This document shows, one piece after another, positions 9,111 to 18,780 of a DNA stretch of 64,000 bases. This DNA comes from Streptomyces sp. ISL-66 (GTDB lineage: Bacteria > Actinomycetota > Actinomycetes > Streptomycetales > Streptomycetaceae). Location: the NCBI RefSeq assembly GCF_018614135.1, contig NZ_JAGGOW010000032.1, positions 62,001-126,000 of the forward strand, read 5' to 3'. Position 1 is the first letter of the stretch. Every line of letters begins with the position of its first letter. The notes beneath the pieces are model-generated. The model was not told the origin of the DNA and did not search any database. It saw nothing but the letters and a program-made list of their open reading frames with translations. The position numbers were made by a program, and so were the translations under genes.

Positions 9111-9554
9111 GTGCGTACGTTCAGCCCCAAGCCCGGCGACATCTCGCGCCAGTGGCTCGTCATCGACGCCCAGGACGTTGTCCTCGGCCGTCTGGCGACC
9201 CAGGCCGCTGCCCTCCTGCGCGGCAAGCACAAGCCGACTTACGCCCCCCACATGGACATGGGCGACCACGTCATCATCGTCAACGCCGACAAGGTTCACC
9301 TGTCCGGCAACAAGGCGACCCAGAAGATGGCGTACCGCCACTCTGGTTACCCGGGTGGTCTCCGCTCGGTGCGTTACGACGACCTCCTCGCGAACAACCC
9401 GGAGAAGGCCGTCGAGAAGGCCATCAAGGGCATGCTCCCCAAGAACACCCTGGGCCGTCAGATGCTCTCGAAGCTGAAGGTCTACTCGGGCGACACGCAC
9501 CCCCACGCTGCCCAGCAGCCGGTGCCGTTCGAGATCACCCAGGTCGCGCAGTAG
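9111..9554 (+). CDS. rplM: 50S ribosomal protein L13
   Basis: 147 residues, normal for L13. It begins (GTG) [19 protein letters not shown] and shows the family signature in [19 protein letters not shown] with HPHAAQQP near the C-terminus. The GTG at 9111 is preceded by a purine-rich gaagcgaagg. It forms the conserved pair with rpsI, 42 nt downstream. Confidence 0.98.
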   Translation: MRTFSPKPGDISRQWLVIDAQDVVLGRLATQAAALLRGKHKPTYAPHMDMGDHVIIVNADKVHLSGNKATQKMAYRHSGYPGGLRSVRYDDLLANNPEKAVEKAIKGMLPKNTLGRQMLSKLKVYSGDTHPHAAQQPVPFEITQVAQ

Positions 9555-9596
9555 TTCCGGCCACCCCCTAAGACGTAGAAAATTCTGAGGAGCATC

Positions 9597-10118
9597 GTGG
9601 CCGAGACCACCGCCGAGACGACCCCCGTCGAAGAGTTCGAGGGCAACGTCGAGGAGTACACCACCGAGTCCGAGGCCGTAGTCGAGGGCGACTACACCTC
9701 CGAGTCCCTTGCCGGTCGCTTCGGCGACCCCCAGCCGGCCGCCGGCCTGGGCCGTCGCAAGAACGCCATCGCCCGCGTCCGGATCGTTCCGGGCACCGGC
9801 AAGTGGAAGATCAACGGTCGCACCCTTGAGGACTACTTCCCCAACAAGGTGCACCAGCAGGAAGTCAACGAGCCGTTCAAGCTGCTCGAGCTCGACAACC
9901 GCTACGACGTCATCGCCCGCATCTCGGGTGGCGGCGTGTCCGGCCAGGCCGGCGCCCTGCGCCTCGGCGTGGCCCGTGCGCTGAACGAGGCGGACGTGGA
10001 CAACAACCGCCCGGCGCTGAAGAAGGCCGGCTTCCTCTCCCGCGACGACCGTGCGGTCGAGCGCAAGAAGGCCGGTCTCAAGAAGGCCCGTAAGGCTCCG
10101 CAGTACAGCAAGCGTTAA
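9597..10118 (+). CDS. rpsI: 30S ribosomal protein S9
   Basis: 173 residues. The core (about residues 45-173) ends in the conserved [18 protein letters not shown], whose C-terminal arginine reaches the P site. An acidic N-terminal extension of about 45 residues (rich in Thr and Glu) is typical of actinobacterial S9. The GTG start has GAGGAG just upstream. A strong terminator follows. Confidence 0.98.
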   Translation: MAETTAETTPVEEFEGNVEEYTTESEAVVEGDYTSESLAGRFGDPQPAAGLGRRKNAIARVRIVPGTGKWKINGRTLEDYFPNKVHQQEVNEPFKLLELDNRYDVIARISGGGVSGQAGALRLGVARALNEADVDNNRPALKKAGFLSRDDRAVERKKAGLKKARKAPQYSKR

Positions 10119-10142
10119 TCTGCGCCAGCTGTTCAGCACGAC

Positions 10143-10187
10143 ACCGCCCCGGCAGCACTCTGTGTGCTGCCGGGGCGGTTCGTTTCC
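10143..10187 (+). terminator. Intrinsic terminator after rpsI
   Basis: A perfect 16-bp stem, ACCGCCCCGGCAGCAC (10143-10158) and complement (10164-10179), with a 5-nt loop and a T-containing tail (tcgtttcc). Confidence 0.88.
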
Positions 10188-10251
10188 CGCCAAAAGCGGC
10201 AAATAATCGGCACAGCTGCTCACAGCGAAGTGCGAACTCGGGAGGACAACA

Positions 10252-11610
10252 GTGGGACGACTCTTCGGGACGGACGGCGTACGGGGCGTCGCCAACGCGG
10301 ATCTGACGGCCGAGCTCGCGCTCGGCCTCTCCGTGGCGGCCGCACACGTACTGGCCGAGGCCGGGACCTTTGCGGGCCATCGGGCCACCGCCGTCGTCGG
10401 CCGGGACCCCCGGGCCTCGGGCGAATTCCTGGAGGCCGCAGTCGTCGCGGGCCTCGCGAGCGCGGGCGTGGACGTCCTGCGCGTCGGTGTGCTGCCCACC
10501 CCGGCGGTGGCGTATCTCACCGGTGCGCTGGGCGCCGACCTCGGTGTCATGCTCTCGGCCAGCCACAACGCGATGCCGGACAACGGGATCAAGTTCTTCG
10601 CGCGCGGCGGCCACAAGCTCGCCGACGAGCTGGAGGACCGGATCGAGTCGGTCTACGAGGACCACCGCACGGGCGCGCCCTGGGCACGGCCGACGGGTGC
10701 CGGCGTCGGCCGCGTCTCCGACTACGACCAGGGCTTCGACAAGTACGTCGCCCACCTCATGGGTGTCCTGCCCAACCGCCTCGACGGCCTCAAGGTCGTC
10801 CTGGACGAGGCGCACGGCGCGGCCGCCTTCGTCTCGCCCGAGGCCTTCGCCCGGGCCGGCGCGGAGATCATCACCATCGGCGCCGAGCCCGACGGCCTGA
10901 ACATCAACGACGGCTGCGGCTCCACCCACCTCGGCCTGCTCAAGCAGGCCGTCGTCGAGCACGGGGCCGACCTCGGCATCGCGCACGACGGGGACGCGGA
11001 CCGCTGCCTCGCGGTGGACGCGAACGGGGAAGAGATCGACGGCGACCAGATCCTCGCGGTGCTGGCCCTGGCCATGCGCGAGTCCGGGCACCTGCGCGAG
11101 GACACCGTGGTCGCCACCGTGATGTCCAACCTGGGCTTCAAGCTGGCCATGGAGTCCGAGGGCATCCACGTCGTGCAGACCGGGGTCGGCGACCGGTACG
11201 TCCTGGAGTCGATGAAGGAGCACGGGTACGCGCTGGGCGGCGAGCAGTCCGGCCACGTGATCATCCTCGACCACGCCACCACCGGCGACGGCACCCTGAC
11301 CGGCCTGATGCTGGGCGCGCGCCTCGCGGCCACCGGCAAGTCGCTCGCGGAGCTGGCCGGCGTCATGGACCGGCTGCCGCAGGTCCTGGTCAACGTCCCC
11401 GACGTGGACAAGTCCCGCGTCACGACCTCGGCCGAGCTGGCCGCCGCCGTCGCCGACGCGGAGCGGGAGCTGGGCACGACCGGGCGCGTACTGCTGCGTT
11501 CCTCGGGCACGGAGCCGCTCGTTCGGGTGATGGTGGAAGCCGCCGACATCGAGCAGGCCCGCGCGGTCGCGGGGCGCCTGGCGGACGTGGTGAAGTCCGC
11601 GCTGGGCTAG
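10252..11610 (+). CDS. glmM: Phosphoglucosamine mutase
   Basis: 452 residues. It converts glucosamine-6-phosphate to glucosamine-1-phosphate for UDP-GlcNAc and peptidoglycan. The N-terminus is [11 protein letters not shown]. The phospho-acceptor serine is Ser104 in [12 protein letters not shown]. The metal loop is DGDADRC and the sugar loop GEQSGH. The C-terminal phosphate-binding loop is [15 protein letters not shown] start with GGGAGGA upstream. GlmS, the preceding step, is encoded 3.3 kb downstream in the same orientation. Confidence 0.96.
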   Translation: MGRLFGTDGVRGVANADLTAELALGLSVAAAHVLAEAGTFAGHRATAVVGRDPRASGEFLEAAVVAGLASAGVDVLRVGVLPTPAVAYLTGALGADLGVMLSASHNAMPDNGIKFFARGGHKLADELEDRIESVYEDHRTGAPWARPTGAGVGRVSDYDQGFDKYVAHLMGVLPNRLDGLKVVLDEAHGAAAFVSPEAFARAGAEIITIGAEPDGLNINDGCGSTHLGLLKQAVVEHGADLGIAHDGDADRCLAVDANGEEIDGDQILAVLALAMRESGHLREDTVVATVMSNLGFKLAMESEGIHVVQTGVGDRYVLESMKEHGYALGGEQSGHVIILDHATTGDGTLTGLMLGARLAATGKSLAELAGVMDRLPQVLVNVPDVDKSRVTTSAELAAAVADAERELGTTGRVLLRSSGTEPLVRVMVEAADIEQARAVAGRLADVVKSALG

Positions 11611-11624
11611 AACCCGCGGACCTG

Positions 11625-11678
11625 GCGGACGGCCCCGCCGTACGAAGTCTCGAAGCTTCGTACGGCGGGGCCGTCCGC
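11625..11678. terminator. Bidirectional terminator between glmM and the DUF389 gene
   Basis: A perfect 23-bp stem: left arm 11625-11647, right arm 11656-11678, 8-nt loop tctcgaag. It lies between convergent stop codons and can serve both strands. Confidence 0.88.
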
Positions 11679-11699
11679 TTACCCGGAGCCTCCCGGGCT

Positions 11700-12656
11700 T
11701 CAGGCCTTGGGCGGCGCCGGCCTGCGGTTCCAGCGGCCGCGCTGGGTGCGCCAGAGGAGCTTTTGAGCGAGCAGGGTCAGTACGCCGGCCAGCACGATCC
11801 CGAACAGGTTCAGGAGCAGCTGCTCCGCCGAACCCCACATCTGCGCGAGGTCCCCGTAGCTCAGGGCCACGGCGGCGTTGGCGGCGGCCGGGACCGTGGT
11901 CACCGAGATCGCGACGCCGACCAGCGCACCGGACTTCGCCGAGGTCAGGGAGAGCACTCCGGCCGCGCCGGCGAGCAGCGCCACGACGAAGGAGAACGGG
12001 TCCGGCTGCCAGATGAAGCTGGTGCTCGGGCGCGGATCGTCCAGCATCCCCTGGTCGAACAGGTCGAGGGCGTCCATCACCAGGCTGAAGACGGTGGTGG
12101 CGGCCATCGCGGCCGCGAAGCCGACGATCAGGGCGAGCAGGGACCGCGCGGCCAGCCGGGGGGCCCGCTGCACCAGGCCGGTGCACACGCCCGCGAGCGG
12201 GCCGAACTCCGGGCCCACGGCCATCGCGCCCACGATCAGGACGGCGTTGTCGAGGACCACGCCGCAGGCCGCGATCATCGTAGCGATGATCATGAAGGCG
12301 CTGTAGGTGATGGTGAGCGTGGACTCCTCGTGGGTCGCCCCGCTCAGCTGCTCCCACAGGACGGCGTCGGCGCCCTCTCCGGGTGCCTCCTCCTCGGCCC
12401 GCTCGGCGCGCACCGACAGGGAGAGGTCGATGGCGCCGACCGCGATCGAGCCGTCCCGGTCGATGCCGAGCTCCCGGAGCGCGTGGAGGAGCTCGTCGCC
12501 CGCCTCGCGCGCCACGTCACACGTGACGATGTCGCCCGGGGGGATGCGGGCCGCGCCGGGCAGCACCACCAGGTGGGTGGTGCCGACCGTCTCCTCGACG
12601 ATGCGGACCACGGCGTCCGTCCGGTCGGCCGGGATGATCATCCGTACGTGCAGCAT
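11700..12656 (-). CDS. DUF389 domain integral membrane protein
   Basis: 318 residues. The N-terminal ~110 residues form a soluble region (MLHVRMIIPADRTDAVV). The DUF389 membrane region has about six helices and the conserved SAFMIIATMIAACGVVLDNAVLIVGAMAVGPEFGPL. A short basic tail ends the protein. The family is widespread but has no established function; it probably acts in the cytoplasmic membrane. TACTGT ends 6 nt before the ATG, suggesting leaderless transcription. It is not obviously coupled to coaA next door. Confidence 0.85.
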   Translation of the reverse strand: MLHVRMIIPADRTDAVVRIVEETVGTTHLVVLPGAARIPPGDIVTCDVAREAGDELLHALRELGIDRDGSIAVGAIDLSLSVRAERAEEEAPGEGADAVLWEQLSGATHEESTLTITYSAFMIIATMIAACGVVLDNAVLIVGAMAVGPEFGPLAGVCTGLVQRAPRLAARSLLALIVGFAAAMAATTVFSLVMDALDLFDQGMLDDPRPSTSFIWQPDPFSFVVALLAGAAGVLSLTSAKSGALVGVAISVTTVPAAANAAVALSYGDLAQMWGSAEQLLLNLFGIVLAGVLTLLAQKLLWRTQRGRWNRRPAPPKA

Positions 12657-12662
12657 GGCCGC

Positions 12663-12668
12663 ACAGTA
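12663..12668 (-). promoter_or_regulatory. Leaderless -10 box (TACTGT)
   Basis: On the minus strand TACTGT ends 6 nt before the ATG of the DUF389 gene. Confidence 0.55.
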
Positions 12669-12718
12669 GTCCTACTCGTGGTCCTGGTGCTGGTGCCGTG
12701 GCCTTCCCGGTTGCGGCA

Positions 12719-13783
12719 CTAGAGCTTGCGGAGGCTGAGCTTTTGCACCTTGTGGTCGGGGCCCTTGCGGACGACGAGGGTGGCGCGGCCGCGGGTGGGG
12801 GCCACGTTCTCCAGGAGGTTGGGCTTGTTGATCGTCCGCCACATCGTCTGCGCGTACTCCAGCGCCTCCTCCTCGGAGACCTGGGTGTACTTGCGGAAGT
12901 AGGAGAAGGGGTTCTGGAACGCCGTCTCGCGCAGCTTGCGGAAGCGGTTGAGGTACCAGCGCTCGATGTCCTCGGGGCGGGCGTCCACGTACACGCTGAA
13001 GTCGAAGTAGTCGGCGAGGCCCACCCGGGTGCGGCCGTCCTTGCCGGGCAGGGCCGGCTGGAGGACGTTGAGCCCCTCGACGATCAGGATGTCCGGGCGG
13101 CGCACGACGAGCTGCTCGCCGGGCACGATGTCGTAGATCAGGTGGGAGTAGACGGGGGCCGTGACCTCGTCCTTGCCGGCCTTGATATCGGCGACGAAGC
13201 GGGTCAGCGCGCGGCGGTCGTACGACTCGGGGAAGCCCTTGCGGGCGGTCAGCCCGCGCCGCTGGAGCTCCTTCATCGGGTAGAGGAAGCCGTCGGTGGT
13301 GACCAGTTCCACGCGCGGGTGCTCCGGCCAGCGGGCCAGCAGGGCCTGGAGGAGGCGGGCCACGGTGGACTTGCCGACCGCGACCGAGCCGGCGACCCCT
13401 ATGACGAAGGGGGTGCCCTGCTGGGCGCCGTGGCCGTTGCCGGCGTCGCCGAGGAAGGTGTTCAGGGTGCCGCGGAGGTTGCTGGTGGCGCCGACGTACA
13501 GGTTCAGCAGCCGGGAGAGCGGCAGGTAGACGTCCCGGACCTCGTCGAGGTCGATGACGTCGCCGAGCCCGCGCAGCCGCTCGACCTCGTCGGCCGTCAG
13601 CGGGAGCGGGGTCCGCTCGCGCAGGGCGCTCCACTCGGCGCGGGTGAGGTCTACGTAGGGGGAGGCCTCGTGGCCCCGGCGGCGTGTGGGGTGCGGGGCG
13701 TTCGCGGGGTGCGCGGGGTGCTCCGATCCGTCGGGGCGCTCCATTGCGCTGTCCGGCGTGCTTCGTGGCGGCGAAGTGATCAC
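12719..13783 (-). CDS. coaA: Type I pantothenate kinase
   Basis: 354 residues. It phosphorylates pantothenate in the first step of coenzyme A synthesis. The P-loop is [12 protein letters not shown] (about residue 125). Other family motifs are [30 protein letters not shown] and EGLNVLQ; the protein ends [10 protein letters not shown]. The GTG at 13783 gives a MI-S-P start like other Streptomyces CoaA proteins I recall; an ATG thirteen codons downstream (13744) is an alternative. Neither has a good Shine-Dalgarno. The N-terminal 40 residues are low-complexity and His/Pro-rich. Confidence 0.93.
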   Translation of the reverse strand: MITSPPRSTPDSAMERPDGSEHPAHPANAPHPTRRRGHEASPYVDLTRAEWSALRERTPLPLTADEVERLRGLGDVIDLDEVRDVYLPLSRLLNLYVGATSNLRGTLNTFLGDAGNGHGAQQGTPFVIGVAGSVAVGKSTVARLLQALLARWPEHPRVELVTTDGFLYPMKELQRRGLTARKGFPESYDRRALTRFVADIKAGKDEVTAPVYSHLIYDIVPGEQLVVRRPDILIVEGLNVLQPALPGKDGRTRVGLADYFDFSVYVDARPEDIERWYLNRFRKLRETAFQNPFSYFRKYTQVSEEEALEYAQTMWRTINKPNLLENVAPTRGRATLVVRKGPDHKVQKLSLRKL

Positions 13784-14074
13784 AGGGCCATTGTCGGGGC
13801 TAGCGGGCCGTTGTGGGTGGTGTGGTCGGTCACGTGGGGGCGGACCCCATGGCCCGGGACGTACGGGTCGTACGGGTCGTACCGGGTGCGGTCTCGATCG
13901 GAGGGCTCTGGGGTCTCATCGCCGTCACGATGCGCGGGGCGCGCGAATTGAGGGGGACGCCGGACGTGCGTTCCCGTACGGTGTTGATCACCGCAGCTCG
14001 TGACGGCGTCCCCTTCGGGGCGCCGCGGCCCGCTGCCCATGTCCCGTAGTCGTATTCCGTGGGGGAACCGCATC
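13784..14074. other. Divergent coaA/lipoprotein intergenic region
   Basis: 291 nt without a convincing gene. It contains three near-copies of the 9-bp unit gtacgggtc (13861-13887). A TACGGT candidate -10 for the lipoprotein gene lies at 13977-13982. Confidence 0.4.
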
Positions 14075-14842
14075 ATGCGCACCGCTCTCGTCCGCCGTAC
14101 CGTCCTGTCCGCCTCGGCCCTGTCGCTGGCGCTGCTCGCCACCGCGTGCGGCTCCGACACGTCGGACGCGAAGGATGACACCAAGGCGTCCGCCCCGGCT
14201 TCCGCCGCGGCCCCGGCGGCCAAGGGCAAGACGGACGCCGAGCTCGGCGGCCTGCTCCTGGTCCAGGCGGACCTGCCCGACCACGTCCTCAAGGCCGCCA
14301 CGCCGGAGGAGGCCAAGGCCGGCGACGGGTCCACCAGCGACAAGCCCGCGTGCCTCCCGCTGGTGAAGGCGCAGTCCATGTCCGCGCTGGGCACCTCCAC
14401 CGGCACCGCGCGGGTCAAGGCCGTCGCGAAGGGCAAGGAGCCGGCGGCGGGCGCGAGCGCGGAGGAGAAGCTGAAGGCCGGCATGGACGCCCTCGGCGCG
14501 ACCGCCACCGCCGTCACCCTGCAGTCGTACGACGGCAAGGGCGCCGCCGAGGCCTTCGCCGGGCTGAAGAGCGCCGGCACGGCGTGCGCTGGTGGCTACA
14601 CGGCCAGCCAGGCGGGCGAGTCCGGCAAGATCACGAAGGTCAGCCCCGGGGCCCCGGTCACCGCGGGGGACGAGGCGCTCGCCTACACCATCGACGCCGA
14701 CCTGGACGGCGAGTCGATCTCGACGCAGCTCGTGGTCGTGCGCAAGGGCAACACCCTCGCCACCTTCTCGGCCCTGAGCCTCGCCGGCACCGCCGAGCAG
14801 CCGACGGCCGTCGTCGCGGCGCAGGTGAAGAAGCTCGCCTGA
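14075..14842 (+). CDS. Putative secreted lipoprotein
   Basis: 255 residues. The N-terminus MRTALVRRTVLSASALSLAL leads into LLATAC, with the lipobox cysteine at residue 25, so it should be lipid-anchored outside the membrane. An Ala/Lys/Asp-rich linker follows. The remaining domain, with two further cysteines (PACLPLVK and GTACAGGY), resembles small sensor-like lipoproteins common in Streptomyces, but I cannot name a family. The ATG at 14075 follows GGGGGAA. A terminator separates it from glmS. Confidence 0.72.
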   Translation: MRTALVRRTVLSASALSLALLATACGSDTSDAKDDTKASAPASAAAPAAKGKTDAELGGLLLVQADLPDHVLKAATPEEAKAGDGSTSDKPACLPLVKAQSMSALGTSTGTARVKAVAKGKEPAAGASAEEKLKAGMDALGATATAVTLQSYDGKGAAEAFAGLKSAGTACAGGYTASQAGESGKITKVSPGAPVTAGDEALAYTIDADLDGESISTQLVVVRKGNTLATFSALSLAGTAEQPTAVVAAQVKKLA

Positions 14843-14865
14843 CGCTCCGCTCGAACACGCGTCGA

Positions 14866-14899
14866 ACCCGCCCCGGCACATGCGCCGGGGCGGGTTTTT
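14866..14899 (+). terminator. Intrinsic terminator after the lipoprotein gene
   Basis: 12-bp stem ACCCGCCCCGGC (14866-14877) and complement (14884-14895), 6-nt loop and a run of five T: a classical rho-independent terminator. Confidence 0.9.
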
Positions 14900-14938
14900 C
14901 GTCTTGTTCAGGTACCGGGCAGGAAGCCAACTACGGCG

Positions 14939-14944
14939 TACCCT
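14939..14944 (+). promoter_or_regulatory. Leaderless -10 box (TACCCT) of glmS
   Basis: TACCCT ends 7 nt before the glmS ATG. There is no Shine-Dalgarno and no room for a glmS ribozyme between the preceding terminator and the gene. Confidence 0.55.
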
Positions 14945-14951
14945 GCGGCTT

Positions 14952-16799
14952 ATGTGCGGAATCGTGGGTTACGTGGGAGCGCAGTCGGCGCTCGATGTGG
15001 TCATTGCCGGACTCAAGCGGCTGGAGTACCGCGGCTACGACTCGGCGGGTGTCGCCGTGCTCGCCGACGGGGGACTCACCGCCGTCAAGAAGGCCGGCAA
15101 GCTGGTCAATCTGGAGAAGGAACTGGTCGGGCACCCCCTCCCCGCCGGTTCCACGGGGATCGGACACACCCGGTGGGCCACCCATGGCGGGCCCACCGAC
15201 GTCAACGCCCACCCGCACCTCGACAACGCGGGGCGCGTGGCCGTCGTGCACAACGGCATCATCGAGAACTTCGCCGCGCTGCGCGCCGAGCTCGCCGAGC
15301 GCGGGCACCGGCTGGAGTCCGAGACGGACACCGAGGTCGTGGCGCACCTGCTGGCGGAGCGGTTCTCCTCCACCGGTGACCTCTCGGAGGCGATGCGGCA
15401 GGTGTGCCGGCTGCTGGAGGGCGCCTTCACGCTGGTGGCGGTCCACGCCGACGACCCGGACGTGGTGGTCGGCGCGCGCCGCAATTCGCCGCTGGTGGTG
15501 GGCGTCGGGGAGGACGAGAACTTCCTCGCCTCGGACGTGGCCGCCTTCATCGCCCACACCCGGTCCGCGATCGAGCTGGGGCAGGACCAGGTCGTCGAGC
15601 TCCGCCGCGACGGTGTCACGGTGACCAACTTCGACGGTTCGCCCGCGACCGTACGGGCGTACCACGTGGACTGGGACGCCTCGGCCGCCGAGAAGGGGGG
15701 CTACGACTACTTCATGCTCAAGGAGATCGCCGAGCAGCCGAAGGCCGTCGCCGACACCCTCCTGGGCAGGATCGACGCGAGCGGCCTGCTGACCCTCGAC
15801 GAGGTGCGCATCCCCGACTCGGTGCTGCGCGAGGTCGACAAGGTCGTGATCGTGGCGTGCGGTACGGCGTACCACGCGGGCATGATCGCGAAGCTGGCCA
15901 TCGAGCACTGGACCCGCATCCCGTGCGAGACGGAGCTGGCCAGCGAGTTCCGCTACCGGGACCCGATCCTGGACCAGCGGACGCTGGTGATCGCGATCTC
16001 GCAGTCCGGCGAGACCATGGACACCCTCATGGCGCTGCGCCACGCGCGCGAGCAGGGCGCCAAGGTGCTGGCCATCTGCAATACGAACGGATCGACGATC
16101 CCGCGCGAGTCGGACGCCGTGCTCTACACGCACGCGGGACCCGAGGTGGCCGTCGCCTCGACCAAGGCGTTCCTGACCCAGCTGGTGGCCTGCTACCTGG
16201 TCGCCCTGTACCTCGGGCAGGTCCGGGGCACGAAGTGGGGCGACGAGATCCGGGCGGTCATCCGGGAGCTGTCGGACATCGCCGCGGCGGTGGACACCGT
16301 ACTGGAGACGATGGAGCCGGTACGGGAGCTCGCGCGCTCCCTGGCCGACAAGAACACGGTGCTGTTCCTGGGGCGGCACGTCGGCTACCCGGTGGCGCTG
16401 GAGGGCGCGCTGAAGCTCAAGGAGCTGGCGTACATGCACGCTGAGGGCTTCGCGGCGGGCGAGCTCAAGCACGGGCCGATCGCGCTGATCGAGAAGGATC
16501 TGCCGGTGGTGGTCGTCGTACCGTCGCCGCGCGGGCGCTCGGTGCTGCACGACAAGATCGTGTCGAACATCCAGGAGATCCGGGCGCGCGGGGCGCGGAC
16601 CATCGTGATCGCCGAGGAGGGCGACGAGGCGGTGGTCCCCTACGCCGACCACCTCATCCGCATCCCGGCCACCCCGACGCTGCTCCAGCCGCTGGTGGCG
16701 ACCGTGCCGCTGCAGGTCTTCGCGTGCGAGCTGGCGACGGCCCGGGGCAACGAGGTGGACCAGCCGCGTAACCTCGCCAAGTCGGTGACCGTGGAGTGA
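14952..16799 (+). CDS. glmS: Glutamine--fructose-6-phosphate transaminase (isomerizing)
   Basis: 615 residues. It makes glucosamine-6-phosphate from fructose-6-phosphate and glutamine. MCGIVGYVG provides the catalytic Cys after Met removal. The N-terminal glutaminase domain (to about 240) contains GHTRWATHGGPTDVNAHPH. Two SIS domains (about 285-420 and 455-595) include SQSGETMDT and ELKHGPIALIE. The C-terminus ends NLAKSVTVE, the usual sugar-isomerase tail. The ATG at 14952 is fixed by the need for Cys2 and by TACCCT 7 nt upstream. Confidence 0.97.
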   Translation: MCGIVGYVGAQSALDVVIAGLKRLEYRGYDSAGVAVLADGGLTAVKKAGKLVNLEKELVGHPLPAGSTGIGHTRWATHGGPTDVNAHPHLDNAGRVAVVHNGIIENFAALRAELAERGHRLESETDTEVVAHLLAERFSSTGDLSEAMRQVCRLLEGAFTLVAVHADDPDVVVGARRNSPLVVGVGEDENFLASDVAAFIAHTRSAIELGQDQVVELRRDGVTVTNFDGSPATVRAYHVDWDASAAEKGGYDYFMLKEIAEQPKAVADTLLGRIDASGLLTLDEVRIPDSVLREVDKVVIVACGTAYHAGMIAKLAIEHWTRIPCETELASEFRYRDPILDQRTLVIAISQSGETMDTLMALRHAREQGAKVLAICNTNGSTIPRESDAVLYTHAGPEVAVASTKAFLTQLVACYLVALYLGQVRGTKWGDEIRAVIRELSDIAAAVDTVLETMEPVRELARSLADKNTVLFLGRHVGYPVALEGALKLKELAYMHAEGFAAGELKHGPIALIEKDLPVVVVVPSPRGRSVLHDKIVSNIQEIRARGARTIVIAEEGDEAVVPYADHLIRIPATPTLLQPLVATVPLQVFACELATARGNEVDQPRNLAKSVTVE

Positions 16800-16875
16800 G
16801 CGCGGCGAACGGAGCGGGTCGCCGACAATGGGGCACGGTCGGTGACGGTGAAGTGAGCGAAGCGAGTCTGTAGTT

Positions 16876-17244
16876 GTGATTATCGGTGTGGGGATTGACG
16901 TTGCCGAGATCGAGCGGTTCGGCGCCGCGCTGGAGCGGACGCCGGCCCTGGCGCAACGACTGTTCGTCGACGCCGAGTTGACCCTGCCGGGCGGTGAGCG
17001 GCGCGGGACGGCCTCGCTCGCCGCCCGGTTCGCCGCCAAGGAGGCGCTCGCCAAGGCGCTCGGCGCGCCCGGCGGACTGCTGTGGACCGACGCCGAGGTG
17101 TACGTGGAGGAGAGCGGGCAGCCGCGGCTGCGGGTGGCCGGGACGGTCCAGGCGCGGGCTGCGGAGCTGGGCGTCCGGTCCTGGCACCTCTCGCTCAGCC
17201 ACGACGCCGGTGTCGCCTCCGCGGTGGTGATCGCCGAGGGATAG
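16876..17244 (+). CDS. acpS: Holo-[acyl-carrier-protein] synthase
   Basis: 122 residues, the AcpS size class. It transfers 4'-phosphopantetheine from CoA to the acyl carrier protein. The metal-binding residues are the Asp of [13 protein letters not shown] and the Glu of [26 protein letters not shown] is the C-terminal family motif. The GTG start gives VIIGVGIDV. It is followed 16 nt later by nnrD, the usual actinobacterial order glmS-acpS-nnrD. Confidence 0.95.
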   Translation: MIIGVGIDVAEIERFGAALERTPALAQRLFVDAELTLPGGERRGTASLAARFAAKEALAKALGAPGGLLWTDAEVYVEESGQPRLRVAGTVQARAAELGVRSWHLSLSHDAGVASAVVIAEG

Positions 17245-17260
17245 CGGGCAGGGTGGTCCC

Positions 17261-18673
17261 ATGCGAACTGCTTACAGCGTGGAGACCGTACGGGCCGCCG
17301 AGCGGGAGCTGATGGCGCGGCTGCCCGAAGGCGCCCTGATGCGACGGGCGGCGGCCGGACTGGCCGCCGTCTGCGCCCGGCTGCTGCCCCGGGTGTACGG
17401 GGCGCGGGTCGTGCTCCTGGTCGGCTCCGGGGACAACGGCGGCGACGCGCTGTACGCCGGCGCGCGCCTGGCCCGGCGCGGTGCCGGGGTGACGGCGGTG
17501 CCGGTGGATCCCTCCCGGGTGCACCCGGGCGGGCTGGCCGCGCTGCTGGCCGCCGGCGGCCGCCTCGACCCGGCGGTGCCCCCGGGGGCGGATCTCGTCG
17601 TGGACGGGCTCGTCGGGATCGGCGGCCGGGGCGGGCTGCGGCCGGCCGCGGCGGCGCTCGTGGAGCGGATCCCGGCGGGCGCGGTGGTGGTCGCGGTGGA
17701 CCTGCCGAGCGGGGTGGACGCGGACACCGGGGAGGTGGCGGCGGGGACGGCCGTACGGGCCGACGTCACCGTGACCTTCGGGGCGTACAAGCCGGGACTG
17801 CTCATCGCCCCGGGGGCCTCGCGGGCCGGCGTGGTGCACCTGGTGGACATCGGGCTGGAGTTCCCCGGGCCGCCGGAGGCGGAGGCCTTGCAGCACGCGG
17901 ACGTGGCGCGGCTGCTGCCGGAGCCGACGGAGACGAGCGACAAGTACCGGCGGGGCGTGGTCGGGATCGTCGCCGGGTCGGCGCGCTATCCGGGTGCGGC
18001 GGTGCTCGCGGTGGCGGGGGCCCTGCGCGGAGGTGCGGGCGCGGTGCGGTACGTGGGACCGGCGGCGGTCGCGGAGGCCGTGCTGGCGCGCTACCCGGAG
18101 ACGCTGATCGGGCCCGGCCGGGTCCAGGCGTGGGTGGTCGGCCCGGGGCTCGGCGACGAGGGCGGCGCGGAGGTCCTGGCGAAGCCCCTCGCGCAGCCGG
18201 TGCCGGTACTGGTGGACGCGGACGGCCTGCGCGGCCTGGACCCCGGGGCGCTGCGGGCACGGACGGCGCCGACCCTGCTGACCCCGCACGCGGGGGAGGC
18301 GGCGGCGCTGCTCGGGGTCCCGCGCGAAGAGGTGGAGGCGGGGCGGCTGGCGGCGGCGCGGCGGCTGGCGGCGCGGTACGGGGCGACGGTGCTGCTGAAG
18401 GGCTCGACGACGGTGGTGTCCTCCCCCTCGGGGGAGACCGTACGGGTCAACCCGACGGGCACGGCCTGGCTGGCGACCGCCGGGAGCGGGGACGTGCTGT
18501 CGGGGCTGGGCGGATCGCTGCTGGCGGCGGGCCTGTCGGCGGTCGACGCCGGATCGGTGGCGGCGTACCTGCACGGGCTGGCGGGGCGGCGGGCGTCCGC
18601 CGGTGCTCCCGCGCTGGCGCACGGGGTGGCGCGGGCCCTGCCCTCGGCCTGGCGGGACGTCAGGTCGGGCTGA
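17261..18673 (+). CDS. nnrD: Bifunctional NAD(P)H-hydrate epimerase / ADP-dependent NAD(P)H-hydrate dehydratase
   Basis: 470 residues. The N-terminal YjeF_N epimerase domain (about 1-205) has GSGDNGGDALYAGARLARRG and DLPSGVDADTGEV. The C-terminal ribokinase-like dehydratase domain (about 215-465) has KYRRGVVGIVAGSARYPGAA, TPHAGEAAALLG and GSGDVLSGLGGSLLA. Together they repair damaged hydrated NADH and NADPH. The ATG at 17261 yields MRTAYSVETVRAAE, the family N-terminus. It follows acpS closely and is probably co-transcribed. Confidence 0.93.
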   Translation: MRTAYSVETVRAAERELMARLPEGALMRRAAAGLAAVCARLLPRVYGARVVLLVGSGDNGGDALYAGARLARRGAGVTAVPVDPSRVHPGGLAALLAAGGRLDPAVPPGADLVVDGLVGIGGRGGLRPAAAALVERIPAGAVVVAVDLPSGVDADTGEVAAGTAVRADVTVTFGAYKPGLLIAPGASRAGVVHLVDIGLEFPGPPEAEALQHADVARLLPEPTETSDKYRRGVVGIVAGSARYPGAAVLAVAGALRGGAGAVRYVGPAAVAEAVLARYPETLIGPGRVQAWVVGPGLGDEGGAEVLAKPLAQPVPVLVDADGLRGLDPGALRARTAPTLLTPHAGEAAALLGVPREEVEAGRLAAARRLAARYGATVLLKGSTTVVSSPSGETVRVNPTGTAWLATAGSGDVLSGLGGSLLAAGLSAVDAGSVAAYLHGLAGRRASAGAPALAHGVARALPSAWRDVRSG

Positions 18674-18780
18674 CGGGGACCGGGACGCGCGGTCCCGGGG
18701 CGGAGTCCCGGGGGAGCGGCCGCACGGGTCCGGGAGTGGGCTCACCAGCGGCGGGTGGGGGTTCTGCGAGACTGGGGGGG

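Noticed and set aside
13813-14049. A 78-codon frame in the coaA/lipoprotein gap
   Set aside because: No ribosome-binding site, no recognisable domain and low-complexity origin in the gtacgggtc repeats.
14900-14951. A glmS ribozyme or riboswitch before glmS
   Set aside because: Only about 50 nt separate the upstream terminator from the ATG, too little for the ribozyme, and a leaderless promoter explains the start.
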